Positions 1 to 6,286 of a DNA stretch of 6,286 bases are shown here, in pieces. The position numbers and the translations under genes are program-made. Under the pieces are notes generated by a model. That model did no database searches, was not told the DNA's origin, and saw only the letters and a program-made list of their open reading frames with translations. The stretch is taken from contig JAUIFT010000180.1 in NCBI GenBank assembly GCA_030430345.1, positions 1-6,286 on the forward strand, in the 5' to 3' direction. This DNA is from Calditrichia bacterium (lineage in GTDB: Bacteria; Calditrichota; Calditrichia; RBG-13-44-9; J042). Numbering within the stretch: position 1 is the first letter of the stretch; the number at the start of each line of letters is the position of its first letter.

Positions 1-179
1 ACAGTAAGACTGAAATCGGTTGGGGAAATCAAATTCGCTCCTATGTGTTTCATCCGTATAATATGGTTAAAGATCATCGCACGACCCATGAAACCGGCGA
101 TATTCAACGGGTGATGGATGGCGAGATTAATGATTTTATTTATGCTTACTTGCTGAAGGCGCCGGAATTAAATAAGTAG
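1..179 (+). CDS. prfB: Peptide chain release factor 2 (RF2), C-terminal fragment
   Basis: This is the 3' end of a gene that enters from the left edge. The reading frame starts at base 3 and gives 58 residues before TAG at 177-179. RF2 recognises UAA and UGA stop codons in the ribosomal A site and triggers release of the finished peptide in the cytoplasm. The visible part matches the RF2 C-terminus: the block [20 protein letters not shown], then HRTTHETGD, a segment resembling the usual (Q/R)-V-(L/M)-DG, and a final helix FIYAYLL. The pattern IGWGxQIRSYV, followed by a K-D-x-R-T segment, separates RF2 from RF1. The GGQ catalytic loop, the SPF anticodon-like motif and any programmed frameshift site lie upstream and cannot be checked. 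The next gene begins 10 nt after the stop, which suggests co-transcription. The identity is secure; only the fragment is seen. Confidence 0.95.
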   Translation, partial: SKTEIGWGNQIRSYVFHPYNMVKDHRTTHETGDIQRVMDGEINDFIYAYLLKAPELNK

Positions 180-189
180 GCACGAAAAC

Positions 190-1185
190 ATGGCAAGTAA
201 GTTTGAAAAAATAGCCTTCAGGCTGAAGAAGCTGAAGCGAGATCTCAGCCGGGGGGCGGAATTTTACCCAATGGCGGATGATGTTCACTCATCCAAATTG
301 GGTGAATATTATTTCCTGATGTTTGAATCCGCCCTGCTCGCCGGCATCAGCCAGAATTTTCATTTCGATGATGATGGCATTCCCCTGATTCCAACTTACA
401 TAGATGTTGAAGAACGAAAGCTGATCTATTACCCCATTTCGATCGGGCAATATGGATTAGCGATTTTTCATACCTACCTGGAAACCGGTTCGCCGGAAGA
501 CCGCAGCCGTTTCCTGAAAATTGCCGATTGGTTTTATAATGCCCGGGTTGAAGAGAAAGCGCGTGGCGTATTTTGGCTATCGGAAGTCCCCAAGCCGGAA
601 TACCGAATGTTTGACCCCTGGCCGTCTGCCTTTGCGCAAAGCCGGGGAATTTCTATCTTGTTGCGGGCATACCAATTAACCGATGATGTCAAATACCGGG
701 ATACGGCGATTAAGGCACTGAAGATTTATGAGATTCCAGCGAAAGAAGGGGGGGTGACTACCTTCTCGGAAAACGGGCCACTTTATGAGGAATATCCGGC
801 GCAATTTCCGACGGTGGTGCTGGACGGGACAATCTTTTCGCTATTTGGATTATATGATTGTGTGCGGGCGGTGCCGGAAAGTGAGCAGGCGAGAAGACTG
901 TTCGATGAAGGTATTGCCGCCTTGAAAAAAACACTGCCGGCATTCGACCTGGGCTACTGGATTCGCTATAACCTATGCCGGGAAGATTTTTATCCGAAAC
1001 TCGATCCGGCTTCCATCGGCTATTTTATTCTGATTAATTCCCAACTACGCATTCTATACAAAATTACCGGTGATGAGTATTTCCTGGAAACTGCCAACTG
1101 CTGGATGAAATACAATCGTTTAAGCAGCAAAATACGGATGTACTGGGCAAAATACTGGGCCCTACGAAAGCTGAATAGAATTTGA
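190..1185 (+). CDS. D-glucuronyl C5-epimerase-like protein
   Basis: This complete 331-residue protein resembles the C-terminal catalytic domain of D-glucuronyl C5-epimerases (C5-epim_C family). Those enzymes convert glucuronic acid to iduronic acid within a polysaccharide and have an alpha/alpha-barrel fold. Supporting blocks in order are YYPISIGQYGLA (about 80-91), PWPSAFAQSRGISILLRAYQ (143-162), EEYP followed by VVLDGTIFSLFGLYD (200-223), GYWIRYNL (255-262) and the end motif GYFILINSQLRILY (277-290). Y278 aligns by eye with the Tyr of the YHxxHIxQL motif of animal enzymes, but both histidines are replaced here by F and I, so the substrate or chemistry may differ. There is no signal peptide or membrane helix, so it appears cytosolic unless exported another way. 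The N-terminus is basic (14 Lys/Arg in the first 35 residues or so). The ATG at 190 is the only good start; a weak AGG at 178-180 overlaps the prfB stop. The family call is fairly sure; the actual reaction is unproven. Confidence 0.8.
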   Translation: MASKFEKIAFRLKKLKRDLSRGAEFYPMADDVHSSKLGEYYFLMFESALLAGISQNFHFDDDGIPLIPTYIDVEERKLIYYPISIGQYGLAIFHTYLETGSPEDRSRFLKIADWFYNARVEEKARGVFWLSEVPKPEYRMFDPWPSAFAQSRGISILLRAYQLTDDVKYRDTAIKALKIYEIPAKEGGVTTFSENGPLYEEYPAQFPTVVLDGTIFSLFGLYDCVRAVPESEQARRLFDEGIAALKKTLPAFDLGYWIRYNLCREDFYPKLDPASIGYFILINSQLRILYKITGDEYFLETANCWMKYNRLSSKIRMYWAKYWALRKLNRI

Positions 1186-1211
1186 CAGTTGTCAGTTCAC
1201 TGTTCACTGTT
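1184..1211. repeat. Degenerate 7-bp tandem array at convergent stops
   Basis: Four consecutive heptamers, each ending in GTT, can be read on the + strand: GACAGTT, GTCAGTT, CACTGTT, CACTGTT. The last two are identical; the first two differ from each other at one position. The array begins inside the TGA stop of the epimerase-like gene (1183-1185) and contains the stop of the YfhO gene (TCA at 1197-1199 on the + strand). The YfhO C-terminal codons (Asn-Ser-Glu-Gln) are therefore written by the repeat. No long hairpin is formed; the only inverted symmetry is TGACA-GT-TGTCA with a 2-nt centre (1183-1194). The array is short, so chance or slippage are both possible origins. Confidence 0.6.
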
Positions 1212-3749
1212 CTTCCGATAAGCCATAAAGCCGAAAAATAACAATCCTCCATAAACAATTAGCCAACCAATCCAGGAAATCGTTACGCCGGTAAAGTAAT
1301 TGGCCGGATGGAAATTCAAGTGAATGGTATGTTTGCCGGCAGGAACCACCATGGAGCGAATAATATGGTTGGTTTTGTAAATCTCCAGCGACTGCCCATC
1401 TTCGCTTGTCGCCGTCCATTCCGGATAATATACCTCGGAAAGCACCAGCAATGTTTGCGTATTGGTCGATACTTCCAGGGTCAGCTCGTCCGGTTTAAAA
1501 TCTGTTACTTTTGCGTAGCTGTTACTGTCTGGCGCAGCAATTTCCGCAGCAAGCGGTTTTTCCAGCAGGGCGATTTTGGAGGGATCAAATTCCGTAGAGT
1601 TCATAAATTTTAAGCGTTCCACACCATCTTCAAATACTTTTGTTTCTCCAACCATAAAAACCCTGGGAAGTGCTTTCTCATTCCGATAGGCGTGAACATT
1701 CGCATTGTCATCGCTGCCGAGATAGGTTAACTCCGGCAGGGTAGGGAATCGTTGACTAAGGGCCAAATACTTCCCATTCAGCATCCCAAGAACAGCGAGG
1801 TTGATTGGCATGGAAGGATTGGTGCGGGTAATCAGGTTGTTGGTGATGATATCCTGAATGACCTGCGTTTTCGCGGGAGAATATCCCCCAATGGATTGGT
1901 GGTGATACTGCCAACGGGAATCACTCGCTACACTGCGAATAGGAGGAACCACCCGGTAGAGGGTTTCACCCTGTTCTTTAGCGTCATTCTTAATGATCTG
2001 ATCCACGGCATTCTCCCGATATACCTGCTGCTCGATGCGGTCGAGATCTACAAACTGACCTTTCAGATAACCCGCAGAAACCAAACCGAGGTCCAGGGTG
2101 ACCAAAACGAGCAACCCTACTAATAAATAGGACTTCTTGCCAATATCCTTGAGAAGCATAAAGATGAGGCCGCCGACCATCAGGAAAAAGAATAAGGTAC
2201 GAATCGCGGATGTTTGCAGAATATCCAGACGGGCTTTTTTCAGCAAATCCACCAACTGCCGGGCCTGTTCCGGACCATATTGACCGGTATAGCGCTGCAC
2301 TTCCCCGGCCGGAGAGAGTGCGAAGCTGCTGCCCAATAGCAATGGTATTGATAGAATTGCCAGATAGACGGCGCCGAGTATATACAGGCGCTTTTGCCGT
2401 TCTTTATCCGCAAATCCCCTGGTAAACATTTCCTGGATACCAATTGCTGCCAGAATACAGGTATTGAAAGAGACCAGGGTGAGGATCATCATCGGCACCC
2501 GGAATTTGTCAAAAAAGGGAAGGTAATAGAAAAATATTTTATATAGAGATGAAAAGTTTCTGCCAAGAGATAAAAGTATCGCAAATATGGTAAGTGCCGT
2601 CAGGGCTTTTACCAATGGATTATGCCACTGGAAAAATATCGCAATTAGCGCGAGAAAAGCGAGGATTACACTTAAATATTCCAGAGATTGTGTTAGCGGT
2701 AAATCCCCCCAATAAGCAGGAATTTCCCGATTCTTAAATTGGGAAACCGCATTTCCGGTATACACTTCGGTGGAGGTGCCACCATGAAAGCGCGGGACGA
2801 TCAAGTTCCAGAATTCCGGTGCAGAATAAGACCAATTGGTGGCATAATCGTAACCGACGCCCTTTTTATCCTGCTCGGATACCGGCCCCTGGATATTGAC
2901 GGCATTACCACCACGGGTGGAGTGCGGGGTAAAATCCCGGGTTGGCAGCAATGGTTGCGCAACGATCATCGCAACAAGGACGACCGCGGCAATGACCAAA
3001 CCGTTCACTTTCAGGAAATCGCCCCACTTTTTTTCCAAAGCTAACTTCAGATAAGGCGTAATACCGATAAAAATTAGCAATAACATGCCATAGAAGACGA
3101 TTTGATAATGCTGAGTCCGCAGCATCAATGCAAAGGCCGTCGTAAACAGCAGGCCACTAAGCAGATTGCGTCTTTCGAGCAAGATCAGGAAGGTAAGCAT
3201 GACATACGGCAGCCACATGATTGCCCGGAGTTTCGAAAAATGGCCGACAACAATAAGGGCTTGAAAGTGTGGCATTAAAGTAAATGCAGCTGCAACTATC
3301 AGCGCGGTTATAGTACTTTGTTGGAGATAACGAATGAGCAGGAACATGCCGACTGCACCAAGCAACAAAAATAAAATCCGCACATCGATAAGGTCGGTTA
3401 GTGCGAAGAGGATTGTATCTGCAGACCAGGTGATTGCAGTATAGCGGTGATAAATTGGCATGCCGGCAAACATGTAAGGATTCCACAAAGGCCGAATCCC
3501 GGTTTCTGCTTCATAGGTCTTAATCTGTTTGGTATTACCGATGCCGGACACAACGTCACTGCCCTGCACATCCATTCCCTGGAAAACAATTGGACTATAG
3601 AGAAATAAAACGATAGCGAAAAGGATACCTAAGCCAATCCATGTGGCGCGCGGATGCCCCAGTTGCTGCATTAGTCCGTCCTGGGGCGCTTTTTTTGTTC
3701 TCGGAATTTTGGAGGATGGGCGGGTGGATTTTTTTGGTGCTTTAGCCAT
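1197..3749 (-). CDS. YfhO-family multi-spanning membrane protein (GT-C-like)
   Basis: This 850-residue integral membrane protein resembles the YfhO family, a group of GT-C-fold proteins. Bacillus YfhO is implicated in adding sugars from a lipid-linked donor to cell-envelope polymers. Residues 1-35 form a Lys/Arg/Pro-rich cytosolic tail. The first membrane helix is about 36-57, followed by an external loop with GMDVQGSDVV (58-67), whose acidic residues sit where GT-C proteins usually keep a catalytic Asp, and then LWNPYMFAGMPIY (88-100). Further hydrophobic helices lie near 112-140, 146-166, 175-232 (several), 247-268, 355-396, 418-440, 454-475, 515-533 and 539-559. A large soluble domain (560-820) ends with the family-typical YYPEWTA (774-780) and VVPAGKHTIHLNFHPANY (801-818). 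One last helix (821-842) closes the protein. ATG at 3749-3747 is preceded by AGAGG with 5-nt spacing. The acceptor and sugar are unknown; a role in glycan modification is inference. Confidence 0.85.
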   Translation of the reverse strand: MAKAPKKSTRPSSKIPRTKKAPQDGLMQQLGHPRATWIGLGILFAIVLFLYSPIVFQGMDVQGSDVVSGIGNTKQIKTYEAETGIRPLWNPYMFAGMPIYHRYTAITWSADTILFALTDLIDVRILFLLLGAVGMFLLIRYLQQSTITALIVAAAFTLMPHFQALIVVGHFSKLRAIMWLPYVMLTFLILLERRNLLSGLLFTTAFALMLRTQHYQIVFYGMLLLIFIGITPYLKLALEKKWGDFLKVNGLVIAAVVLVAMIVAQPLLPTRDFTPHSTRGGNAVNIQGPVSEQDKKGVGYDYATNWSYSAPEFWNLIVPRFHGGTSTEVYTGNAVSQFKNREIPAYWGDLPLTQSLEYLSVILAFLALIAIFFQWHNPLVKALTALTIFAILLSLGRNFSSLYKIFFYYLPFFDKFRVPMMILTLVSFNTCILAAIGIQEMFTRGFADKERQKRLYILGAVYLAILSIPLLLGSSFALSPAGEVQRYTGQYGPEQARQLVDLLKKARLDILQTSAIRTLFFFLMVGGLIFMLLKDIGKKSYLLVGLLVLVTLDLGLVSAGYLKGQFVDLDRIEQQVYRENAVDQIIKNDAKEQGETLYRVVPPIRSVASDSRWQYHHQSIGGYSPAKTQVIQDIITNNLITRTNPSMPINLAVLGMLNGKYLALSQRFPTLPELTYLGSDDNANVHAYRNEKALPRVFMVGETKVFEDGVERLKFMNSTEFDPSKIALLEKPLAAEIAAPDSNSYAKVTDFKPDELTLEVSTNTQTLLVLSEVYYPEWTATSEDGQSLEIYKTNHIIRSMVVPAGKHTIHLNFHPANYFTGVTISWIGWLIVYGGLLFFGFMAYRKNSEQ

Positions 3750-4079
3750 AAAAGCCTCTGGTTAACGTGTTCATTCAGCGTATACCGGCGTTGGAAAATA
3801 TGATGCCGCTGTCTGCTTTACTTTACCTGGTAATTGTAACTTACATAAAAAAACCGGATCAGCGCGCTTAATATATTGATTAATATCTGCATTTCAAAAA
3901 GCTTTTCAGGAGCAGGCATTGGATGCCAACTGCGGAAAAATAAGAGAATCGTTTACATAGATTATTTTTTTGCTAAATTAATATTGGAAAGATAGTAGCG
4001 AAAATATTTCGAGCTAGAATCCAGGTAAATTGACGATGTGAAAAGTGTGATACAGACAAATTAAGGTAAGGAGTAGTAA
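3750..4079. other. Divergent intergenic region between YfhO and acyl-CoA dehydrogenase genes
   Basis: This 330-bp AT-rich spacer separates two divergently transcribed genes and must carry promoters for both. At the left end is the YfhO ribosome binding site (AGAGG on the - strand, 3759-3755). At the right end is a strong AAGGAG (4068-4073), 6 nt before the acyl-CoA dehydrogenase ATG. A possible operator-like inverted repeat is GGCAT-TGG-ATGCC (3915-3927). A 10-bp palindrome AAAAGCTTTT lies at 3897-3906. The - strand has TACAAT (3838-3833), a fair -10 hexamer without a good -35 partner. I see no convincing small gene, tRNA or riboswitch here. Confidence 0.6.
3952..3979 (+). promoter_or_regulatory. 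Weak sigma70-like promoter candidate for the acyl-CoA dehydrogenase gene
   Basis: TTTACA (3952-3957, one mismatch to TTGACA) is separated by 16 nt from TAAATT (3974-3979, four of six matches to TATAAT). This would give a leader of roughly 95 nt before the ATG at 4080. A second, poorer candidate nearer the gene is TTGACG (4030-4035), with TACAGA 15 nt downstream. Neither is strong. If the host uses a Bacteroidota-type primary sigma factor, the consensus would differ and both calls could be wrong. Confidence 0.3.
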
Positions 4080-5252
4080 ATGGATTTCCAACTTAGTGAT
4101 GCTCAGGTTTCTATTCAACGGGCGATACGCGATTTTGCCCAGGAAGAAATTGTGCCGAATGTGATGGAATATGATGAACGTAAAGAATTTCCTGCGCACC
4201 TGATCCAGAAAATGGGGGAATTAGGATTGCTGGGAGTGTTTTACCCCGAGGAGTATGGTGGCGCGGAAATGAGCTATACCGATTATGCATTGATACTGGA
4301 AGAGATTTCCGCGGCAGATCCTTCTATTGGCCTCAGTGTTGCCGCACATAATTCGCTTGGCACCAACCATATTTTCACCTTTGGCAGCGAAGCACAGCGG
4401 CAGCGAATTATTCCCCGTTTAACCAGTGGAGAGACAATGGCTGCCTGGGCGTTAACTGAGCCGAGTGGCGGCAGCGATGCTTTCGGCCTAAAAACAACCG
4501 CCCGCAAAATCGGCGATAAATGGATTCTGAACGGTTCCAAAACGTTTATTACCAATCCTAATTATGCAGACTATGCCGTTGTGATGGCGAGAACTAATCC
4601 GGAAAAAGGAAAAGCGGGTATTTCCGCCTTTATTGTTGAGAAAGGAATGCCGGGATATACCGTTGGAAATCCGATGAATAAACTGGGAATGCGCGCCAGT
4701 GATACCGCAGAACTGTTCCTGGAAGATTGTGAAGTGCCGGCGGAAAACCTCCTCGGGAACGAGGGCGAAGGATATTTTGATGCCTTGAAAATCCTCGACG
4801 GTGGCCGGATTAGCATCTCTGCCATGTGCGTGGGGATTGCCCGTGGCGCTTTCGACCATGCCATGCGTTATGCCCAGGAGCGCAGCGCATTCGGTAAGTC
4901 GATTTCTCAGTATCAGGCAATTAAATTCAAGCTGGCGGATATGGCTACAAAAATTGAAGCCGGGCGTCTGCTGACGCTGCGGGCCGCTTCGCTGAAAGAC
5001 CAGGGACTGCCTTCATTGACGGAAGCAACCATGGCGAAGCTTTTTAGCAGTGAGGCTGCCGTTGATATCGCGAATGAAGCCGTGCAGATTTTTGGCGGTT
5101 ACGGCTATATCAAAGAGTATCCGGTCGAGAAGTTTTACCGGGATGCTAAGTTAGGAACGATTGGTGAAGGTACATCGGAAATTCTCCGCCTGGTCATTGC
5201 CCGGGATCTCATCAAGAAATATGCGATTAATATGGAGAAAGAACTTGTTTAA
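4080..5252 (+). CDS. Acyl-CoA dehydrogenase, short-chain/butyryl type
   Basis: This complete 390-residue FAD flavoenzyme is of normal family length. It introduces a trans-2 double bond into an acyl-CoA and passes electrons to electron-transfer flavoprotein in the cytoplasm, as in beta-oxidation or branched-chain acid breakdown. The N-terminal helical domain covers about 1-115. The first family signature, ALTEPSGGSDAFG (124-136), starts the beta domain, followed by WILNGSKTFITN (148-159). FAD/dimer motifs are QERSAFGKSISQYQ (266-279) and QIFGGYG (336-342), the latter opening the second family signature, which runs to D355. The catalytic base is E363 in the motif GEGTSEILRLVIAR (362-375). G242 occupies the position where isovaleryl- and long-chain enzymes carry an alternative Glu, so this is the short/medium-chain arrangement. 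Chain-length preference cannot be read reliably. The start at 4080 is fixed by AAGGAG at 4068-4073. A terminator follows 33 nt after the stop, so it is the last gene of its transcript. Confidence 0.95.
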   Translation: MDFQLSDAQVSIQRAIRDFAQEEIVPNVMEYDERKEFPAHLIQKMGELGLLGVFYPEEYGGAEMSYTDYALILEEISAADPSIGLSVAAHNSLGTNHIFTFGSEAQRQRIIPRLTSGETMAAWALTEPSGGSDAFGLKTTARKIGDKWILNGSKTFITNPNYADYAVVMARTNPEKGKAGISAFIVEKGMPGYTVGNPMNKLGMRASDTAELFLEDCEVPAENLLGNEGEGYFDALKILDGGRISISAMCVGIARGAFDHAMRYAQERSAFGKSISQYQAIKFKLADMATKIEAGRLLTLRAASLKDQGLPSLTEATMAKLFSSEAAVDIANEAVQIFGGYGYIKEYPVEKFYRDAKLGTIGEGTSEILRLVIARDLIKKYAINMEKELV

Positions 5253-5285
5253 CTGATTCGCCCGCCTTTTTTCTGAAAATTCCTG

Positions 5286-5318
5286 CGCCCGGCATCTTTG
5301 CCGGGCGTTCTATTTTCC
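5286..5318 (+). terminator. Rho-independent terminator of the acyl-CoA dehydrogenase gene
   Basis: A perfect 8-bp GC-rich stem pairs CGCCCGGC (5286-5293) with GCCGGGCG (5300-5307) around the 6-nt loop ATCTTT. A T-rich run, TTCTATTTT, follows immediately. It lies 33 nt after the TAA at 5250-5252 and upstream of the next gene's promoter, so it should insulate the two transcripts. Confidence 0.88.
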
Positions 5319-5323
5319 CCGCC

Positions 5324-5352
5324 TTGAAACAGAACATTCTTATCACTATATT
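5324..5352 (+). promoter_or_regulatory. Sigma70-like promoter of the M49-family lipoprotein gene
   Basis: TTGAAA (5324-5329, five of six matches to TTGACA) is followed after exactly 17 nt by TATATT (5347-5352, five of six matches to TATAAT). Transcription would begin near 5359, giving a leader of about 26 nt to the ATG at 5385 that still includes the AGGAG ribosome binding site (5371-5375). Its position just after the terminator supports an independent transcription unit. This is prediction by consensus only. Confidence 0.5.
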
Positions 5353-5384
5353 GGGGCTCCAGAAAATTGCAGGAGAACATTTCC

Positions 5385-6286
5385 ATGAGTAAAACTTATT
5401 TTCCCCAAATTCTTTCCCTGGCCATTATATGGTTTTTACTGGCATGTAACAGCTCACCAGGGGATTCCCATAATAATGACCATCAAGAGGATTATAGTGT
5501 TGCTACGCAGTTAGCCAAATTTACCCCGGTTGATATTACCTATGATGCTGCTTCGTTAAGCGAAGGGGATCAGAAAGCGCTGATAAAAATCGTCGAAGCC
5601 TCTCGTTTGATGAATGATATTTTCCTTCGTCAGGTCTATAAAGACAATGTTGCTTTGCAGGAAAAATTAGCCAATGCAAATTCTCCGGAAATGGCAGCGG
5701 TTCGGGATTATTTTACGATTAACTTTGGTCCTTTCGACCGCCTGGCTCATAACAAGCCTTTCTTTGGAGATGCTGCTGCGAAGCCCATGGGCGCGAATTA
5801 TTATCCGCAGGATATGACCAGGGAAGCGTTTAACCAGTGGATTGCTGATAACCCTGCAGACGAATCCGTTTTTACCGGTTATTTTAGCGTTATCCGTCGC
5901 GATGGGGAGCGGCTCGTCGCCATTCCGTACTCGGAAGCCTATAAAACTTTTTTAGAACCAGCGGCAAAATTGCTAAAGGAAGCTGCGCAACTGACCGATA
6001 ATAATTCACTTGCGACATTCCTGAACAGCCGGGCAGATGCTTTTTTTAGTGATGACTACTACCAGAGCGACATGGACTGGATGGATCTGAAAGATCATAG
6101 CATTGAAGTCGTTATTGGCCCTTACGAAGTTTACGAAGACGAGCTGTTTAACTATAAAGCAGCATTTGAAGCTTTTGTGACTCTGGTGGATCCGGAAGAT
6201 AGCAAGAAGCTGAGCAAAATCGGTGGCTACTTAAATGCGTTGGAGCAACGCTTACCAATACCGGATGCTCATAAAAACCTTAACCG
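5385..6286 (+). CDS. Dipeptidyl-peptidase III-like (M49 family) lipoprotein, N-terminal part
   Basis: The gene runs off the right edge; 300 codons are visible with no stop. Dipeptidyl-peptidase III enzymes are zinc peptidases that remove dipeptides from peptide N-termini; this lineage is a shorter, DPP III-like branch. Residues 1-20 form a lipoprotein signal peptide: a short N-region with K3, a hydrophobic stretch ILSLAIIWFLLA, and the lipobox LLAC with lipidated C21. A polar linker follows (NSSPGDSHNNDHQED). Family-typical blocks are NFGPFDRLAHNKPFF (about 112-126), KPMGANYYPQDMT, the segment around SVIRRDGERLVAIPYSEAY, DDYYQSDMDWMDLK, and IGPYEVYEDELFNYKAAFEA (246-265), the most diagnostic. 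The HExxxH-type zinc motif expected downstream is outside the window, so catalytic competence cannot be judged. The start at 5385 is supported by AGGAG at 5371-5375 with 9-nt spacing and by the signal peptide. Envelope location is inferred. Some family members carry other annotations such as 'Zn-dependent hydrolase'. Confidence 0.8.
   Translation, partial: MSKTYFPQILSLAIIWFLLACNSSPGDSHNNDHQEDYSVATQLAKFTPVDITYDAASLSEGDQKALIKIVEASRLMNDIFLRQVYKDNVALQEKLANANSPEMAAVRDYFTINFGPFDRLAHNKPFFGDAAAKPMGANYYPQDMTREAFNQWIADNPADESVFTGYFSVIRRDGERLVAIPYSEAYKTFLEPAAKLLKEAAQLTDNNSLATFLNSRADAFFSDDYYQSDMDWMDLKDHSIEVVIGPYEVYEDELFNYKAAFEAFVTLVDPEDSKKLSKIGGYLNALEQRLPIPDAHKNLN

Noticed and set aside
758..943. 61-codon - strand open frame inside the epimerase-like gene
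   Set aside because: It lies wholly within a well-supported gene, has no ribosome binding site, and its Arg/Pro/His-rich composition is typical of a shadow frame.
1183..1211. Heptamer array read as a bidirectional terminator
   Set aside because: The only symmetry is a 5-bp arm with a 2-nt centre, which cannot form a stable hairpin, and no T-run follows on either strand.
1752..2123. 123-codon + strand open frame opposite the YfhO gene
   Set aside because: It is antisense to a clear membrane-protein gene, shows no recognisable family or hydrophobic pattern, and is explained as a shadow frame.
3803..3871. A 22-codon + strand reading frame with a hydrophobic stretch (LSALLYLVIVTYI) in the divergent spacer
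   Set aside because: It has no convincing ribosome binding site and is very short. It also overlaps the likely promoter zone of the YfhO gene.
4488..4859. 123-codon - strand open frame opposite the acyl-CoA dehydrogenase gene
   Set aside because: It is antisense to strongly conserved coding sequence including FAD-binding motifs, and the translation resembles no known family.
1..6286. Mobile element, CRISPR array, tRNA/rRNA or defence system
   Set aside because: I saw no transposase or recombinase motif, no spaced direct repeats, no cloverleaf-like segment and no nuclease, toxin or sensor domain. All long frames are explained by the five genes listed.

Overview
The window holds five protein-coding genes: two cut by its edges and three complete. 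It contains no recognisable RNA gene, insertion sequence or CRISPR array. The coding style is bacterial, with moderate GC, ATG starts, AGGAG-like ribosome binding sites and one clear rho-independent terminator. The mix of a YfhO-type membrane protein of Bacteroidota-like architecture, a lipoprotein of the DPP III-like M49 family and a D-glucuronyl C5-epimerase-like protein fits the FCB group (Bacteroidota, Calditrichota, Ignavibacteriota, KSB1, Neomarinimicrobiota). That placement is inferred from family resemblance and was not tested by a search.

Left part (1-1185, + strand): the last 58 codons of peptide chain release factor 2 (prfB) are followed after 10 nt by a 331-residue protein with a D-glucuronyl C5-epimerase C-terminal domain. 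The two are probably co-transcribed. The epimerase-like gene then runs tail-to-tail into an 850-residue YfhO-family membrane protein on the - strand (1197-3749). Only 11 bp separate the two stop codons. Both stops lie in or touch a degenerate array of four 7-bp units, and no hairpin terminator is visible there.

Middle (3750-4079): a 330-bp divergent spacer separates the YfhO gene (-) from an acyl-CoA dehydrogenase gene (+). It carries ribosome binding sites at both ends and only weak promoter candidates.

Right part (4080-6286, + strand): a complete, catalytically intact acyl-CoA dehydrogenase of the short-chain/butyryl type ends shortly before a strong GC-rich hairpin terminator. A good sigma70-like promoter follows, then the first 300 codons of a lipoprotein related to the dipeptidyl-peptidase III (M49) family. 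Its zinc-binding region lies beyond the window.

Functionally the window looks like mixed chromosomal content: translation termination, glycan or envelope modification (epimerase-like and YfhO), fatty-acid or branched-chain acyl-CoA oxidation, and envelope peptide hydrolysis. I see no convincing new multi-gene system. The points most worth a second look are the heptamer array at the convergent stops, the altered C-terminal motif of the epimerase-like protein, and the export of an M49-type hydrolase as a lipoprotein.
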